58,506 nucleotides of DNA from CAZFZT01 sp964523675 (GTDB lineage: Bacteria; Planctomycetota; Phycisphaerae; Phycisphaerales; SM1A02): the NCBI GenBank assembly GCA_964523675.1, contig CAZFZT010000012.1:1-58506 (forward strand). Reading direction: 5' to 3'. Below are positions 39,026-48,316 of this stretch, in pieces. Every line of letters begins with the position of its first letter. Within the stretch, counting starts at the first letter, position 1. Both the position numbers and the translations under genes were made by a program. The notes beneath the pieces are model-generated. The model made no database searches. It saw only the letters and a program-made list of their open reading frames with translations, and had not been told where the DNA came from.

Positions 39026-39824
39026 AGGTGCGGCAGGTTTTGACGGCCGATCGGGCGGAGCAGCGCGGGTGAGCGGGATACATGTCGCGTCGATTGTCTG
39101 CCGACGCGAGATGGTGCGCTTTCTGCGGCAGCCGGTGCGGGTCATCGCGGCAATCGGCACGCCGGTGCTGCTCTGGCTCTTCATGGCCAGCGGCCTTGCT
39201 GATGCAATTGCAAGTGAAGCGCTCAGCGAGGCAGCCGATGTGAGTTACAGCGCATTCATGCTGCCGGGCATCATGACGTTGACGGCTGTGTTCACCGCGA
39301 TCTTCGCAAGCATTTCGGTGATCGAAGATCGCAACGAGGGATGGCTGCAAGGCGCTCTCGTGTCTCCTGCTCCGCGCTGGGCGCTTGCTGCGGGGAAGAT
39401 CTGTGGTGGGGGCGCGATGGCGTTTGGCCAGGCAGCGCTGCTGTTCTTGGCTCTTCCCTTTCTCGGCATTGAAGCATCGGCGACCGCGATCGGGCTGTCG
39501 CTCCTTGGCCTCCTCCTTACGAGCGTTGCCATGGCCGGCGTGGGGTTCGCCTTTGCGTGGCGCTGTGAGACGACGGCCTCGTTTCACGCGGTCATGAATC
39601 TGGTGTTCATGCCGATGTGGCTTCTGTCCGGCGCGTTCTTCCCGGCAGAGCGCGTGCATCCAACTTTGAGCTGGCTGGTGTCGATCAATCCGCTGACATG
39701 GGCGACGCAGTCGATTCGCGCGCCCCTGCTCGGCGAGCCGGGGGTGATGGCGATCGTGCTGACGCTTGCGTTTGCGGCCATTGCGTGCGCCGCAGCGATG
39801 CTGAGCATGGCGCAGCGACGCTGA
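39018..39824 (+). CDS. ABC-2 type permease
   Basis: 268 aa with six hydrophobic segments (FLRQPVRVIAAIGTPVLLWLF, AFMLPGIMTLTAVFTAIFAS, AFGQAALLFLALPFL, AIGLSLLGLLLTSVAMAGVGF, AVMNLVFMPMWLLSGAFFP, GVMAIVLTLAFAAIACAAAM). PMWLLSGAFFP and the NPLTW(A)T motif are ABC-2 signatures. It forms an export complex with the ATPase encoded just upstream (overlap ATGACTGA). Confidence 0.9.
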   Translation: MTEGAAGFDGRSGGAARVSGIHVASIVCRREMVRFLRQPVRVIAAIGTPVLLWLFMASGLADAIASEALSEAADVSYSAFMLPGIMTLTAVFTAIFASISVIEDRNEGWLQGALVSPAPRWALAAGKICGGGAMAFGQAALLFLALPFLGIEASATAIGLSLLGLLLTSVAMAGVGFAFAWRCETTASFHAVMNLVFMPMWLLSGAFFPAERVHPTLSWLVSINPLTWATQSIRAPLLGEPGVMAIVLTLAFAAIACAAAMLSMAQRR

Positions 39825-39845
39825 GTCCTGACTGAGACGGGCGGT

Positions 39846-39851
39846 TATAAT
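39846..39851 (+). promoter_or_regulatory. -10 box TATAAT of tRNA-Arg(CCG)
   Basis: A perfect TATAAT ends 9 bp before the mature tRNA 5' end, so transcription starts almost at the tRNA. No good -35 is seen. Confidence 0.65.
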
Positions 39852-39860
39852 CGCCGATAC

Positions 39861-39934
39861 GTCCGCGTAGCTCAATTGGATAGAGCGTCGGCCTCCGAAG
39901 CCGAAGGTTGCAGGTTCGAGCCCCGCCGCGGACG
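39861..39934 (+). tRNA. tRNA-Arg (anticodon CCG)
   Basis: GTCCGCGTAGCTCAATTGG through GGTTCGAGCCCCGCCGCGGAC plus G discriminator. The acceptor stem GTCCGCG/CGCGGAC is perfect. The anticodon stem TCGGC/GCCGA closes loop CTCCGAA, giving CCG, which reads CGG. CCA is not encoded. Confidence 0.96.
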
Positions 39935-40004
39935 CTTGGCTTCTCGATTTCTGGTGGAGATCGCCGCATCGTTTCGCAGGCGAATCAGCCACACTTCTCT
40001 AAGA

Positions 40005-40481
40005 CTACCGTTCTCGTTCGAGGACGCTCATTGCGGCAAGGACATCGCCACAGATGGGGAACACGCGGTCGAGGCGCGTGATGCGGAAGATATGCGCGAC
40101 TTCGCTTGCGGGGTTGGCGAGGGCGATGCGGCCGCCGGATTGCGAGAGTCGGTTCAGCGCTTCGACCATGCAGCCGACGCAGGCGGAGTCCATGAATGTG
40201 ATGTTCTGGATGTCGAGAATCATGTGCCGCACGCCTGAATCAACAACCTGATCGAGCAGGTCAGCGAGCATGGCCGCACCGCGCTGATTGCAAAGCTCCC
40301 CAACCGTCAGGGTGACGATGGCGATACCGCCGATCACGTCGATCTGCGCGATCTCGTGCTGGCCCGGTTGAGATGGGGGATGGTGCGATGCGGCTCCCGA
40401 GGCGACGTGCGGCTCCGGCACGACGGCCGTCGGGGCATCTGCGATTTCATCCGATCGGTTGCGTGCGAAGGGGTTCCACAT
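40005..40481 (-). CDS. STAS-domain anti-anti-sigma factor
   Basis: 158 aa. A Pro/His-rich N-terminal extension of about 45 residues precedes a STAS domain: GIAIVTLTVGELCNQRGAAM, HMILDIQNITFMDSACVGCM and GGRIALANPASEVAHIFRI. The serine of MDSACVG is the usual phosphorylation site switched by a SpoIIE-type phosphatase and an HPK-like kinase. The SpoIIE phosphatase at 22069 is a possible partner but is distant. Confidence 0.88.
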   Translation of the reverse strand: MWNPFARNRSDEIADAPTAVVPEPHVASGAASHHPPSQPGQHEIAQIDVIGGIAIVTLTVGELCNQRGAAMLADLLDQVVDSGVRHMILDIQNITFMDSACVGCMVEALNRLSQSGGRIALANPASEVAHIFRITRLDRVFPICGDVLAAMSVLERER

Positions 40482-40648
40482 GGCTGCTCATTCGAATGCC
40501 AAGGCGGCCTCCACGCCTGTGCTGAACCCAATATCGGAAGGCGCCGCGGTGCGCTTGATGCTGGCGGCGTGAAGCCGGATAAATGACGGCCGCCGCGCCC
40601 ATTGAGCGAATCCGTGCGGGTTGTAGGGGCATCGCAGCAGGGCGATCG

Positions 40649-41008
40649 TCAGCTTGCGCGGGAGTGATACGGCGGCAGTGACTGCGAATGGGCTGAATTG
40701 AGATTCTGCGGCCGCTTGGGGCGCGCCTTGAGCCGCTCGCCGCTCTCTGTCCGGGGCGGTTGGTTGACGATGGGGGGCGCAGAGGGCGGCTGATTGTGCG
40801 AATACCGGGGAATGGACCCGATCGGATTGCTGCCAGGAGAGCCAATCGTGCGATTGGCGGCATCATCGTTCGATGGCGGCTGTGCCGGAGCCGGCTGCGG
40901 AGCCGGGGCATCGCCGAGCGTGCGCCTGCGGCGAGCGGAGTCGATCGATCGCTCCATGGCTTCGAGTATCGGGCGGATTCGCTCCGCAGCGGGTTTCCGG
41001 TTTTCCAT
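40649..41008 (-). CDS. Hypothetical low-complexity protein
   Basis: 119 aa. A charged helical N-terminus (RIRPILEAMERSIDSARRRR) precedes a Pro/Ala/Ser/Asn-rich disordered tail. A good AGGAG ribosome binding site nine bases before the ATG supports the start. No family recognised; no signal peptide. Nothing else is evident between 40482 and 40648. Confidence 0.6.
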   Translation of the reverse strand: MENRKPAAERIRPILEAMERSIDSARRRRTLGDAPAPQPAPAQPPSNDDAANRTIGSPGSNPIGSIPRYSHNQPPSAPPIVNQPPRTESGERLKARPKRPQNLNSAHSQSLPPYHSRAS

Positions 41009-41191
41009 TGATGACGCTCCTGATTTATGGGGTACTGGTGTATCGGTCCAATCCCGCCGCGAGTTTTGTTGCTGGTCCGATCACGGCGATTCACACAATC
41101 AGGCGCAGCGGCACAACCCGCAAAGTCGGACGGTGAGATGCTGAGCGCGGACATTTGGGCACGCGGCTGATGCGCAATGAGGTGCGTCCGC

Positions 41192-41197
41192 TACACT
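41192..41197 (+). promoter_or_regulatory. -10 box TACACT of the tricorn protease gene
   Basis: TACACT ends nine bases before the ATG at 41207, giving a leader of at most two or three bases. Confidence 0.5.
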
Positions 41198-41206
41198 GGC
41201 GCGACC

Positions 41207-44200
41207 ATGTATCGAGACCGAATCCAACGACTGATGCTCATGGCGCTCATTTGTGTTGCGCTGCCGTGCGGTTTGACCCAAGCGAGGCAGGTAGGGGGTG
41301 GAAACGTGGACCTGCCGCGATTTCCGTCGATCAGCCCGGACGGCTCGGAGATCGTGTTCTCCTGGCGGGGAGACCTGTGGAAGGTTGCGGCTCACGGCGG
41401 GTACGCCCTTCGGCTGACCAGCCATCCCGCGGATGAAACGAACTCGACGTGGAGCCGCGACGGTTCGCACATTGCCTTCAACTCCAATCGCGACGGCTAC
41501 CGCAACATCTACATGATGAAAGCGGACGGCACCAACGTGAGGCAAGTCTCAAACACCGATCGGGGATGCACGCTGTACGGCTTCGGCGTCGATGAAGTGG
41601 GAAAGGAAGTCGTGTCCTGCGAGTCGTTCCTGGAAGGCGATGTCTATCGCGCCGGCCGGCCTTACATGGTGCACGTTGATGGCGGTGAGTTGCAGCGTAT
41701 TCACGATGCGTTCGGCGGCAGTCCTGTCATCAGCCCGGATGGCGCTCGAGTGGTCTTCACGCGGGGCGGTTACTACGACGGCTGGTCCCGCAGACATTAT
41801 CGAGGCGCTGAATCACAGAACATCTGGGTGTATGACCGGCGCGATGACTCGTTCACCCAGTTGACAGATCGGCGCGGACATGACGGCAAACCACGCTGGG
41901 GCGGGCACGGTGAAGCGAGGACCATTCTGTACCTTTCCGATCGAGAACTCGATACGGTAAACCTCTATCGCATGAGCGCGGCTGAAGGTGAGGCGACATC
42001 CGCGCGCATTACTTCATTCGAGGGCCGTGATGTCCATGACTTTGATGTCTCAGCGGATGGGTCCATGGCGGTGCTCATGGTGTGGGATACGCTGTACACG
42101 CTTGACCTTGATGATCCTGCCGCGGAGCCACAGCCGCTGACAGTCATCGGCGTCGAAGACGACCGTGACAACTATGAGTGGAGGTCCATCGGACGAGAAG
42201 TCAGCGAAGCGGCGCTTAGCCCGGACGGGAAGGTGATGGCATTCATTGCCTACGGCCGGGTGTATGTGCGGAATGTTGAAGAGAAGAGTCCGACACGCCG
42301 CGTCTCACCGAGCGGTCATGCGCGGCATCAGGACCTGGCCTGGGCGCCTGATGGTGAGTGGTTGTACTTCGTGAGTGATGAAAGCGGAACCGATTCCATC
42401 TATGCCGCGACAGTGACGCTCACGCGAAGCGAGGTCAAGGAGGCATACGAGAACGCGCTTGCGCCGGTGGTCGAAGAGCCGGTGGAGCCCGAACCGCAGC
42501 CGGATGAAGAAGATGACGCCCTTAATGACGCTGACGACGAGGATGCAGCTGCTGCTGACGATGATGACAGTGATGCGACCGACGCAGCGGATGACGAAGA
42601 GGAAGAGGATGAAGAAGAGGCAGGGGATGATGAGGAGGATGTCGAAGCTTCATCACCGGCGGAGCGTTGGCATGACGCGCTGGCGTTTGCCATCGAACCG
42701 GTGATTCAAAGCGCGGAAAACGATCGCAACCCAAGCCCTTCACCGGATGGCAAGTCAATCGCATTCCGGCGCGGCCGGGGTGATCTGATGATCTTTGAGA
42801 TTGCGACCGGTGAAGTTCGGCGTCTGGTGGAGGGTTGGGATTCGGGGCTGCACTGGCGCTGGAGCGCTGATTCCGCGCACATTGCCTATGCGCAGAATGA
42901 CCTTGACTTCAACATGGACATCTTCATCACCCCTGCCGACGGATCAACTGCGCCGGTGAATGTCTCACGACACCCGCGCAATGACCACAGTCCGGCGTGG
43001 TCGCATGACGGTCGCATTTTGAGTTTCGTCTCCAATCGTATCGGTGGCGAGTACGACCTCTGGATGGTGTATCTGGACAAGACGCTTGAGGGATTAACCC
43101 CAAAGGAACTTGATGCCTATTACGAAGAGGCGGTCAAGCGGGTCAAACAGCTCAAACCGCTCGGCGCGAAGAGTGGGAAGAAGCAGGGCAGCGCAAACAA
43201 GGCGAAGGCCGGACAGGACATCCACGATCGACCGGCGCGCCTCGACCTTGACGATGCGTACTTGCGCTTGCACCAAGTGACGCGCTACGGCGGCGTCTCG
43301 AACACGCAGATGACGCCGGCCGGTGATCGTTACCTCTTTGTCGCTACGGTCGGTGAATCACGCGGCTTGCACTCGGTCAAATGGGATGGCTCAGATCGCA
43401 AGCGCCTGAGTGGAAACGTCAACGTCCAGCATCTGTCGCTTCAGGGCGACAAGGTGGTGTACGTCTCCGGCGGTCGCGGCGGGATGACCGGCTCCGGTGG
43501 CGGCTCCGAAGAGTTCATTGACATCAGCGACACGCTTCGCATCGACCTGCAGGAGCAGTCAGGTCAGAAGTTCCTCGAAGCGGCGCGGTTCATCGGCGAG
43601 AACTTTTATCACCACGATCTGAAGGGGCTTGATTGGGAACGCATCACGCAAGATTACTTCGCACTTGCGAGGCAGACCCGCACTGCGGATGAGTTCAACT
43701 ATGTCGCCAACCGTTTCATCGGTGAACTCAATGGCTCCCACCTTGGCATTCGTGCGCCGGATCCCGATTCGCCATCCGGTCAAGCGCGCGGCCGACTTGG
43801 CATCGTGCATCGGCAGGTGCCGCGCAATGGCGGCGCGATCGGGATGGAGGTTGTCGAGATTGTGCCGGACGGTCCGGCGGCAACAAGCGCGACGCCGCTT
43901 GAAGTCGGCGATGTCATCACAGCCATCGACTTTGAGCAGTTCGGCCGGGGGCAGACGCTTGAGGAGGCGCTGCTCAACACGATCGGCAGGGAAGTCGTTG
44001 TAACCGTTGAGCGGGTGCTTGACGACGGCCGAACGCTCACGCTTGACGCCCTTCTCATACCGATCAGTTACCGCCAGGAAGCGTCACTGAAGTACGACGC
44101 ATGGGTGAAGCGCAATCGCGCGCTGGTGGATGAGTGGTCGGCCGGGCGCGTCGGGTACATTCACATTCAGGGCATGAATCAGCCGTCACTTGATCGGTAC

Positions 44201-44719
44201 GAGCGTGATCTTCATGCAGCGGCGGGCGGGAAGGATGGCCTTATCATCGACGTGCGCAATAACGGCGGCGGGTGGACGACGGATCGGCTGCTTGCGTCGA
44301 TCATGGTGCAGCCGCATGCGTACACGATTCCGCGCGGCGCCGATTCCTCCGCGACCGGTCATTACCCGCAGGATCGGCTGTTCATTCAGCGGTACACCCA
44401 GCCGATCAACATGCTGTGCAATGAGAAGAGCTTCTCCAACGCCGAGATCATCTCGCATGCGTTCAAAACGCTTGAGCGCGGCACACTGGTGGGACAGGAA
44501 ACGTACGGCGGGGTGATTTCCACCGGTGGCGCGCGGCTGATCGACGGCACGTTCGTGCGCAATCCGTTCCGCGGCTGGTACACGATGGAGGGCGTTGACA
44601 TGGAAGCGCGCGGCGCGGTGCCCGACATCCTCGTGCCGCAAACGCCGGAGGCCGAGGCGCGCGGCGAGGATGAGCAGTTGCGAGTTGCGGTGGACGATTT
44701 GATGCTGCGACTCGATTGA
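41207..44719 (+). CDS. Tricorn-type protease, exported
   Basis: 1,170 aa. A signal peptide (MLMALICVALPCGLTQA) is followed by two beta-propeller regions of WD/PD40 type (FPSISPDGSEIVFSWRGDLW, STWSRDGSHIAFNSN, HSPAWSHDGRILSFVSN), a PDZ domain (IGMEVVEIVPDGPAATSATPLEVGD region) and a C-terminal S41-like catalytic domain (GYIHIQGMNQPSLDRYERDL, LIIDVRNNGGGW). The nucleophile is S1077 in NEKSFSNAEI, as in tricorn. Between the propellers (42502-42648) is an extreme Asp/Glu run of about 50 residues, not usual for the family and likely a Ca-binding or disordered spacer. It would degrade peptides outside the cytoplasm. Confidence 0.9.
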   Translation: MYRDRIQRLMLMALICVALPCGLTQARQVGGGNVDLPRFPSISPDGSEIVFSWRGDLWKVAAHGGYALRLTSHPADETNSTWSRDGSHIAFNSNRDGYRNIYMMKADGTNVRQVSNTDRGCTLYGFGVDEVGKEVVSCESFLEGDVYRAGRPYMVHVDGGELQRIHDAFGGSPVISPDGARVVFTRGGYYDGWSRRHYRGAESQNIWVYDRRDDSFTQLTDRRGHDGKPRWGGHGEARTILYLSDRELDTVNLYRMSAAEGEATSARITSFEGRDVHDFDVSADGSMAVLMVWDTLYTLDLDDPAAEPQPLTVIGVEDDRDNYEWRSIGREVSEAALSPDGKVMAFIAYGRVYVRNVEEKSPTRRVSPSGHARHQDLAWAPDGEWLYFVSDESGTDSIYAATVTLTRSEVKEAYENALAPVVEEPVEPEPQPDEEDDALNDADDEDAAAADDDDSDATDAADDEEEEDEEEAGDDEEDVEASSPAERWHDALAFAIEPVIQSAENDRNPSPSPDGKSIAFRRGRGDLMIFEIATGEVRRLVEGWDSGLHWRWSADSAHIAYAQNDLDFNMDIFITPADGSTAPVNVSRHPRNDHSPAWSHDGRILSFVSNRIGGEYDLWMVYLDKTLEGLTPKELDAYYEEAVKRVKQLKPLGAKSGKKQGSANKAKAGQDIHDRPARLDLDDAYLRLHQVTRYGGVSNTQMTPAGDRYLFVATVGESRGLHSVKWDGSDRKRLSGNVNVQHLSLQGDKVVYVSGGRGGMTGSGGGSEEFIDISDTLRIDLQEQSGQKFLEAARFIGENFYHHDLKGLDWERITQDYFALARQTRTADEFNYVANRFIGELNGSHLGIRAPDPDSPSGQARGRLGIVHRQVPRNGGAIGMEVVEIVPDGPAATSATPLEVGDVITAIDFEQFGRGQTLEEALLNTIGREVVVTVERVLDDGRTLTLDALLIPISYRQEASLKYDAWVKRNRALVDEWSAGRVGYIHIQGMNQPSLDRYERDLHAAAGGKDGLIIDVRNNGGGWTTDRLLASIMVQPHAYTIPRGADSSATGHYPQDRLFIQRYTQPINMLCNEKSFSNAEIISHAFKTLERGTLVGQETYGGVISTGGARLIDGTFVRNPFRGWYTMEGVDMEARGAVPDILVPQTPEAEARGEDEQLRVAVDDLMLRLD

Positions 44720-44741
44720 TGAGCACAAGGCGATCTTCCGC

Positions 44742-46169
44742 TCAAAGAAGCACTGAGATCGCGATGCCGATCGCGAGCACCAGCGCGCTTGTGATTTTGA
44801 TCCAGCGCACGGTGCGATCGATGGAGAGGCCGTCAAGCGGGCGCCCAACGATCGAGAGCAGGTACTGTTGGCGCCATGTGATTGAACCATGCCGCCAACT
44901 GTGGCGATGAGGATCGACCGCGTTGAGTTGTGCGATGCGCCCGAGCGCGCCGGTCATGGCGTTCACCGCGCTCGGCTCCACCAAGCCGCTCGATTCACTT
45001 GCTCCGGCGCCGCTCAGGTGCTGCACCGCAAAGGTATCGGCCTGCCGCTCGAAGCGCCGGCTGATCCAGCCGAACACCCACAGCGCCAGGATGACCTGCA
45101 CCGCGAGCGCCCCCATCGAGATGACCTGCGCGACTCCGTTGCTTGCGAAGATCGCGCCGCCGATCAGATGCACAAGCATGAGCGGCCCGATGACGACGAC
45201 GTGCGCAGCCGTGAGCGTGGCGAAGAGCGCGACGATCATCCACGGCAGGTGATGACGCCGCACGTGGCCGACTTCATGCGCCATGACGGCCAGCACTTCG
45301 TCTTCATCCATGGATTCGAGCAGCGCATCAGTGATGAGGACGTATCGCAGCCGGCCGAGCAAACCCATCACAGCCGCATTGATCATCGAGCCGCTGGTGT
45401 TCCAGAAGAGCAGTTCGCGGACGCGCACGTTGTGACGCCGGCAAACATCAAGCAGCGCGCTGCGCAGCGGGCCATCGCTCAATGGTTTGACATGCAGCAG
45501 CACCCGCGCCAGCAGCGGCGCAAAGAGAAACACGGTGGCAGCGGCGAGCAGCGTCGCGCCTTCGGCCACCTGCGGCGCCCAATCCCAAGGGGCATAGCGC
45601 GCGGCATTTCGAATCGCCTCGCCAATGCCCACGATCAGCAGAATCGGAACGAGAAGCAACAAGAGTCCCATGCGCGCCTGAACCGCGACGTACCGGGACC
45701 GCGAAGGAATGGGATGAATGGCCAGCCCTTCATCAAGCCGGCGAATCAGGATCGACTCGCGCAGGCGGCGCTCGATCGGGTAGAAGATCGCCCACGTACC
45801 GAGGACGCCCAGCACCGGCGGCACGATGGCGATGAGTTCATCGAGCAGAACGGGATTCCCTACCGCGCTGCGCACCGCATGCAGCCATCCGAAGGCAATC
45901 ACGACAGCCACGTGGTTGATCAGCAGTCCCATGCGGGCAAAGCGGCAGATGCGCTCGGCCGCAAGGATCAGCCGTGGCGATCCGCCACGATCGAGCCGCT
46001 TCGTGCAGATACGTACACCCAGCCAGGCCATCGCGAGGATGATCGCCACGGGAGCGCAGGCGAAGATGGCGCTCTGCCACGGCTCGAGACCGAAGTGCGT
46101 CTCGCTCAGGACAAGACCCTGATCGGCAGCGAGAACGATGGCGATGAGAAAGATCGGAAACAGTTGCAT
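44742..46169 (-). CDS. M48-family membrane metalloprotease
   Basis: 475 aa with about eight hydrophobic segments and the zinc motif HEVGH (H298-E299-xx-H302, in VMAHEVGHVRRHH). The third ligand is probably in RRFERQADTFAVQ (ExxxD). HNVRVRELLFWNTSGSMINAAVMG is the preceding M48 strand region. It resembles HtpX/Ste24-like proteases that cut membrane proteins; compared with short HtpX it has extra N-terminal helices. It is convergent with the tricorn gene and divergent from the glycosyltransferase gene. No clear ribosome binding site precedes the ATG. Confidence 0.88.
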   Translation of the reverse strand: MQLFPIFLIAIVLAADQGLVLSETHFGLEPWQSAIFACAPVAIILAMAWLGVRICTKRLDRGGSPRLILAAERICRFARMGLLINHVAVVIAFGWLHAVRSAVGNPVLLDELIAIVPPVLGVLGTWAIFYPIERRLRESILIRRLDEGLAIHPIPSRSRYVAVQARMGLLLLLVPILLIVGIGEAIRNAARYAPWDWAPQVAEGATLLAAATVFLFAPLLARVLLHVKPLSDGPLRSALLDVCRRHNVRVRELLFWNTSGSMINAAVMGLLGRLRYVLITDALLESMDEDEVLAVMAHEVGHVRRHHLPWMIVALFATLTAAHVVVIGPLMLVHLIGGAIFASNGVAQVISMGALAVQVILALWVFGWISRRFERQADTFAVQHLSGAGASESSGLVEPSAVNAMTGALGRIAQLNAVDPHRHSWRHGSITWRQQYLLSIVGRPLDGLSIDRTVRWIKITSALVLAIGIAISVLL

Positions 46170-46222
46170 GAGGAAAGCGTCATCATTGCCGCCCCGGCCG
46201 GTTCAGGCGACGAGGCGGCCAT

Positions 46223-46228
46223 TACAAT
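46223..46228 (+). promoter_or_regulatory. -10 box TACAAT, leaderless GTG start of the glycosyltransferase gene
   Basis: TACAAT, then TGAACT, then GTG at 46235. The next in-frame start is far downstream, inside the first membrane segments. Confidence 0.6.
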
Positions 46229-46234
46229 TGAACT

Positions 46235-48295
46235 GTGCCGCGGCCAAGTGAGCAGAGATTGAACGCATTGGGGTTGATCTTTGGCCCTCTGGTAGTGGTG
46301 ATCGTCTTCTTTGCGCTAGCCGGGCGAGCGGGGCCCGATATGCCGCATATGGGTATTGATGCGTTATTGACGCTGGCGAGCGCGCTGCCTTATGCGATGG
46401 CGTGGCTGGTTGCGGCGGCCGGGTTCGGTTGGCCGCTGCGGTTGTGGCTTGCGGGAGAGACGCGTGAGCCGGCTGCGCTTCAGATCTCGCTTGGCATCGC
46501 ATCGCTGTTTGTGCTTGAGATGGCGCTGGGGCGGTTAGGAGTGGTGCAACTGGAAGGGGCGATCGGCGCGTGGGGCATCCTCGCGGTTGGGTGGCTGCTG
46601 CTCGTGGAGCAGCTTCGGCGGCGTGGCTTAGCCGATGAGGTCGAGCCGGCGGCGCATGCGCCGCACTGGATCATGTGGACGGCTGCGCCGGCGATCGCAG
46701 CTTGGCTGCTGGCGACAACGTCCGCGCCGGGGCACTTGTGGGACACGGAGTTCGGCGGCTACGATGCGCTGTCGTATCACCTGCAACTGCCGCGCGAGTG
46801 GATGGAAGCGGGGGCAATTCGGCCGCTGGAGCACAATGTGTACAGTTTCCTGCCCGGGGCGATGGAGGCGGCGTACTACCACGTGTTCGCGCTGCGCGGC
46901 GGCTCGCAAGGGTCTATTGAAGCGGTTTATGCGTGCCAGCTGCTTCATGCGTTGATCGGGCTATGCGCGGCTTGGGTGATTGGGCGTGTGATTGTTTGTG
47001 TTGTTGGGGAGCGTGCTAAGCTGCAAGCGGCGATCGGGTTTGTTGTTGTGATCGGGACGCCCTGGATGGTGGTGGCGGGTTCGCTTGCGTATAACGAGAT
47101 GCCGGTGGTGTTGATGCTGGCGGCGGGGCTGCTTGTGTTGGCGGATGAGCGAATCGGCTGCGCAAAGCGTGGAACGATGATTGGATTGTTTGCGGGAGTT
47201 GCGTGCGCGGCGAAGTTGACGGCGGCCGGCTTTGTCGCGATACCGCTGGGGGTTCTGCTTCTTGTGCACATGCCGATGCGAGCATGGTGGCGCGCATGCC
47301 TGGCCGGCACGGTTGCCGGCGCGATCGCGCTTGCGCCGTACTTTATCGGAAATCTGATCGCATCAGGGAATCCGGTCTTCCCATTTGCGATGAGCGTCTT
47401 CGGCAACGCGCACTGGAGCGCGGCGCAGGCGGTGACCTGGCGCGAAGGACATCGGAGTGATCTTGCGCTGGCAGGCCGTTTCGAGGAGGGCTGGCATCAA
47501 CTCATGCGGTTTGGGATTGGCGCTGCGCCGGAGCATGAACAGCGATGGCACGCGCAGTGGTCGATTCTGCCCTGGCTGACCTTGGTTGCGCTGGCAGTGC
47601 TCATTGCGCGAAGGGCCTCGCGGCGGTGGGGGATTCTGCTTCTGATCGTGATCACCCTTCAACTGGCGTTCTGGCTGGCGATGACGCATATCAAATCGCG
47701 TTTCATGCTACCCGTGGTGGTGCCGGGCGCGGTCGCAATTGCGCTAGCGGTGATGGTCTGTCGCAACCGGCTTCGCAGAATCGGCATCGCAGCTCTTGCG
47801 ATTGCGACTCTGCTGTGGAGCGCGATCCCGGCTTATGTCTTTGCCAATCAGGCCGGCGGTGCGCCTGCCGCTGCGGTTGGCATGGCGCGGTTCATCTCCG
47901 GTGAAGCGCTTCAACCGCAACAGCGTGAAGCTTTGGCAGAAACCTCGGCGGTGATCTACCTCAATAATCATTTGCCGCGAAGCAGCCGGGTACTCTTTGT
48001 TGGCGAGGCCGCACCGCTGTATTACCGGTGCGAGTTCACCTATACGACGGTGTGGGATCGCGATCCGGTTTCGCAGGTGATGCGCGAGCATCCGGGACAG
48101 CCGATTCACTGGGCTAAACTGCTGCGCGAACAGGGGTACACGCACGTGTTGATTGATTTCGTCATGCTTGAGCGGTGGGGCGAGGCGTCGTGGAGCGATC
48201 CACTTTTAGCGGCCGAGCGCATGCGGGAGTTCGCACTCCTGCTCGAACCGGTACGCGATTGGCCGGGCGGCAAGGCGCTCTACCGTCTTCCGTGA
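46235..48295 (+). CDS. GT-C-fold glycosyltransferase (ArnT/PMT-like membrane protein)
   Basis: 686 aa with 11-13 membrane segments and a C-terminal soluble domain of about 120 residues. The loop after the first helices contains ETFGGYDALSYHLQLPREW-type wording (EFGGYDALSYHLQ, PREWMEAG), the DD/DE-like acidic loop of GT-C enzymes that use polyprenyl-phosphate sugars. The C-terminal domain has YFKYEFTYTTVWDRDP-like strands (RCEFTYTTVWDRDPV). It probably transfers a sugar to lipid or protein on the outer face of the cytoplasmic membrane. The GTG start is leaderless. It stands alone. Confidence 0.75.
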   Translation: MPRPSEQRLNALGLIFGPLVVVIVFFALAGRAGPDMPHMGIDALLTLASALPYAMAWLVAAAGFGWPLRLWLAGETREPAALQISLGIASLFVLEMALGRLGVVQLEGAIGAWGILAVGWLLLVEQLRRRGLADEVEPAAHAPHWIMWTAAPAIAAWLLATTSAPGHLWDTEFGGYDALSYHLQLPREWMEAGAIRPLEHNVYSFLPGAMEAAYYHVFALRGGSQGSIEAVYACQLLHALIGLCAAWVIGRVIVCVVGERAKLQAAIGFVVVIGTPWMVVAGSLAYNEMPVVLMLAAGLLVLADERIGCAKRGTMIGLFAGVACAAKLTAAGFVAIPLGVLLLVHMPMRAWWRACLAGTVAGAIALAPYFIGNLIASGNPVFPFAMSVFGNAHWSAAQAVTWREGHRSDLALAGRFEEGWHQLMRFGIGAAPEHEQRWHAQWSILPWLTLVALAVLIARRASRRWGILLLIVITLQLAFWLAMTHIKSRFMLPVVVPGAVAIALAVMVCRNRLRRIGIAALAIATLLWSAIPAYVFANQAGGAPAAAVGMARFISGEALQPQQREALAETSAVIYLNNHLPRSSRVLFVGEAAPLYYRCEFTYTTVWDRDPVSQVMREHPGQPIHWAKLLREQGYTHVLIDFVMLERWGEASWSDPLLAAERMREFALLLEPVRDWPGGKALYRLP

Positions 48296-48304
48296 CGGCC
48301 GCCG

Positions 48305-48310
48305 TACAAT
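48305..48310 (+). promoter_or_regulatory. -10 box TACAAT, leaderless start of the aconitase-family gene
   Basis: TACAAT, then GCCGAT, then the ATG at 48317. Confidence 0.65.
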
Positions 48311-48316
48311 GCCGAT

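Noticed and set aside
44889..46262. Plus-strand frame of 457 codons
   Set aside because: Antisense to the M48 protease, which has a clear HEVGH motif and membrane segments.
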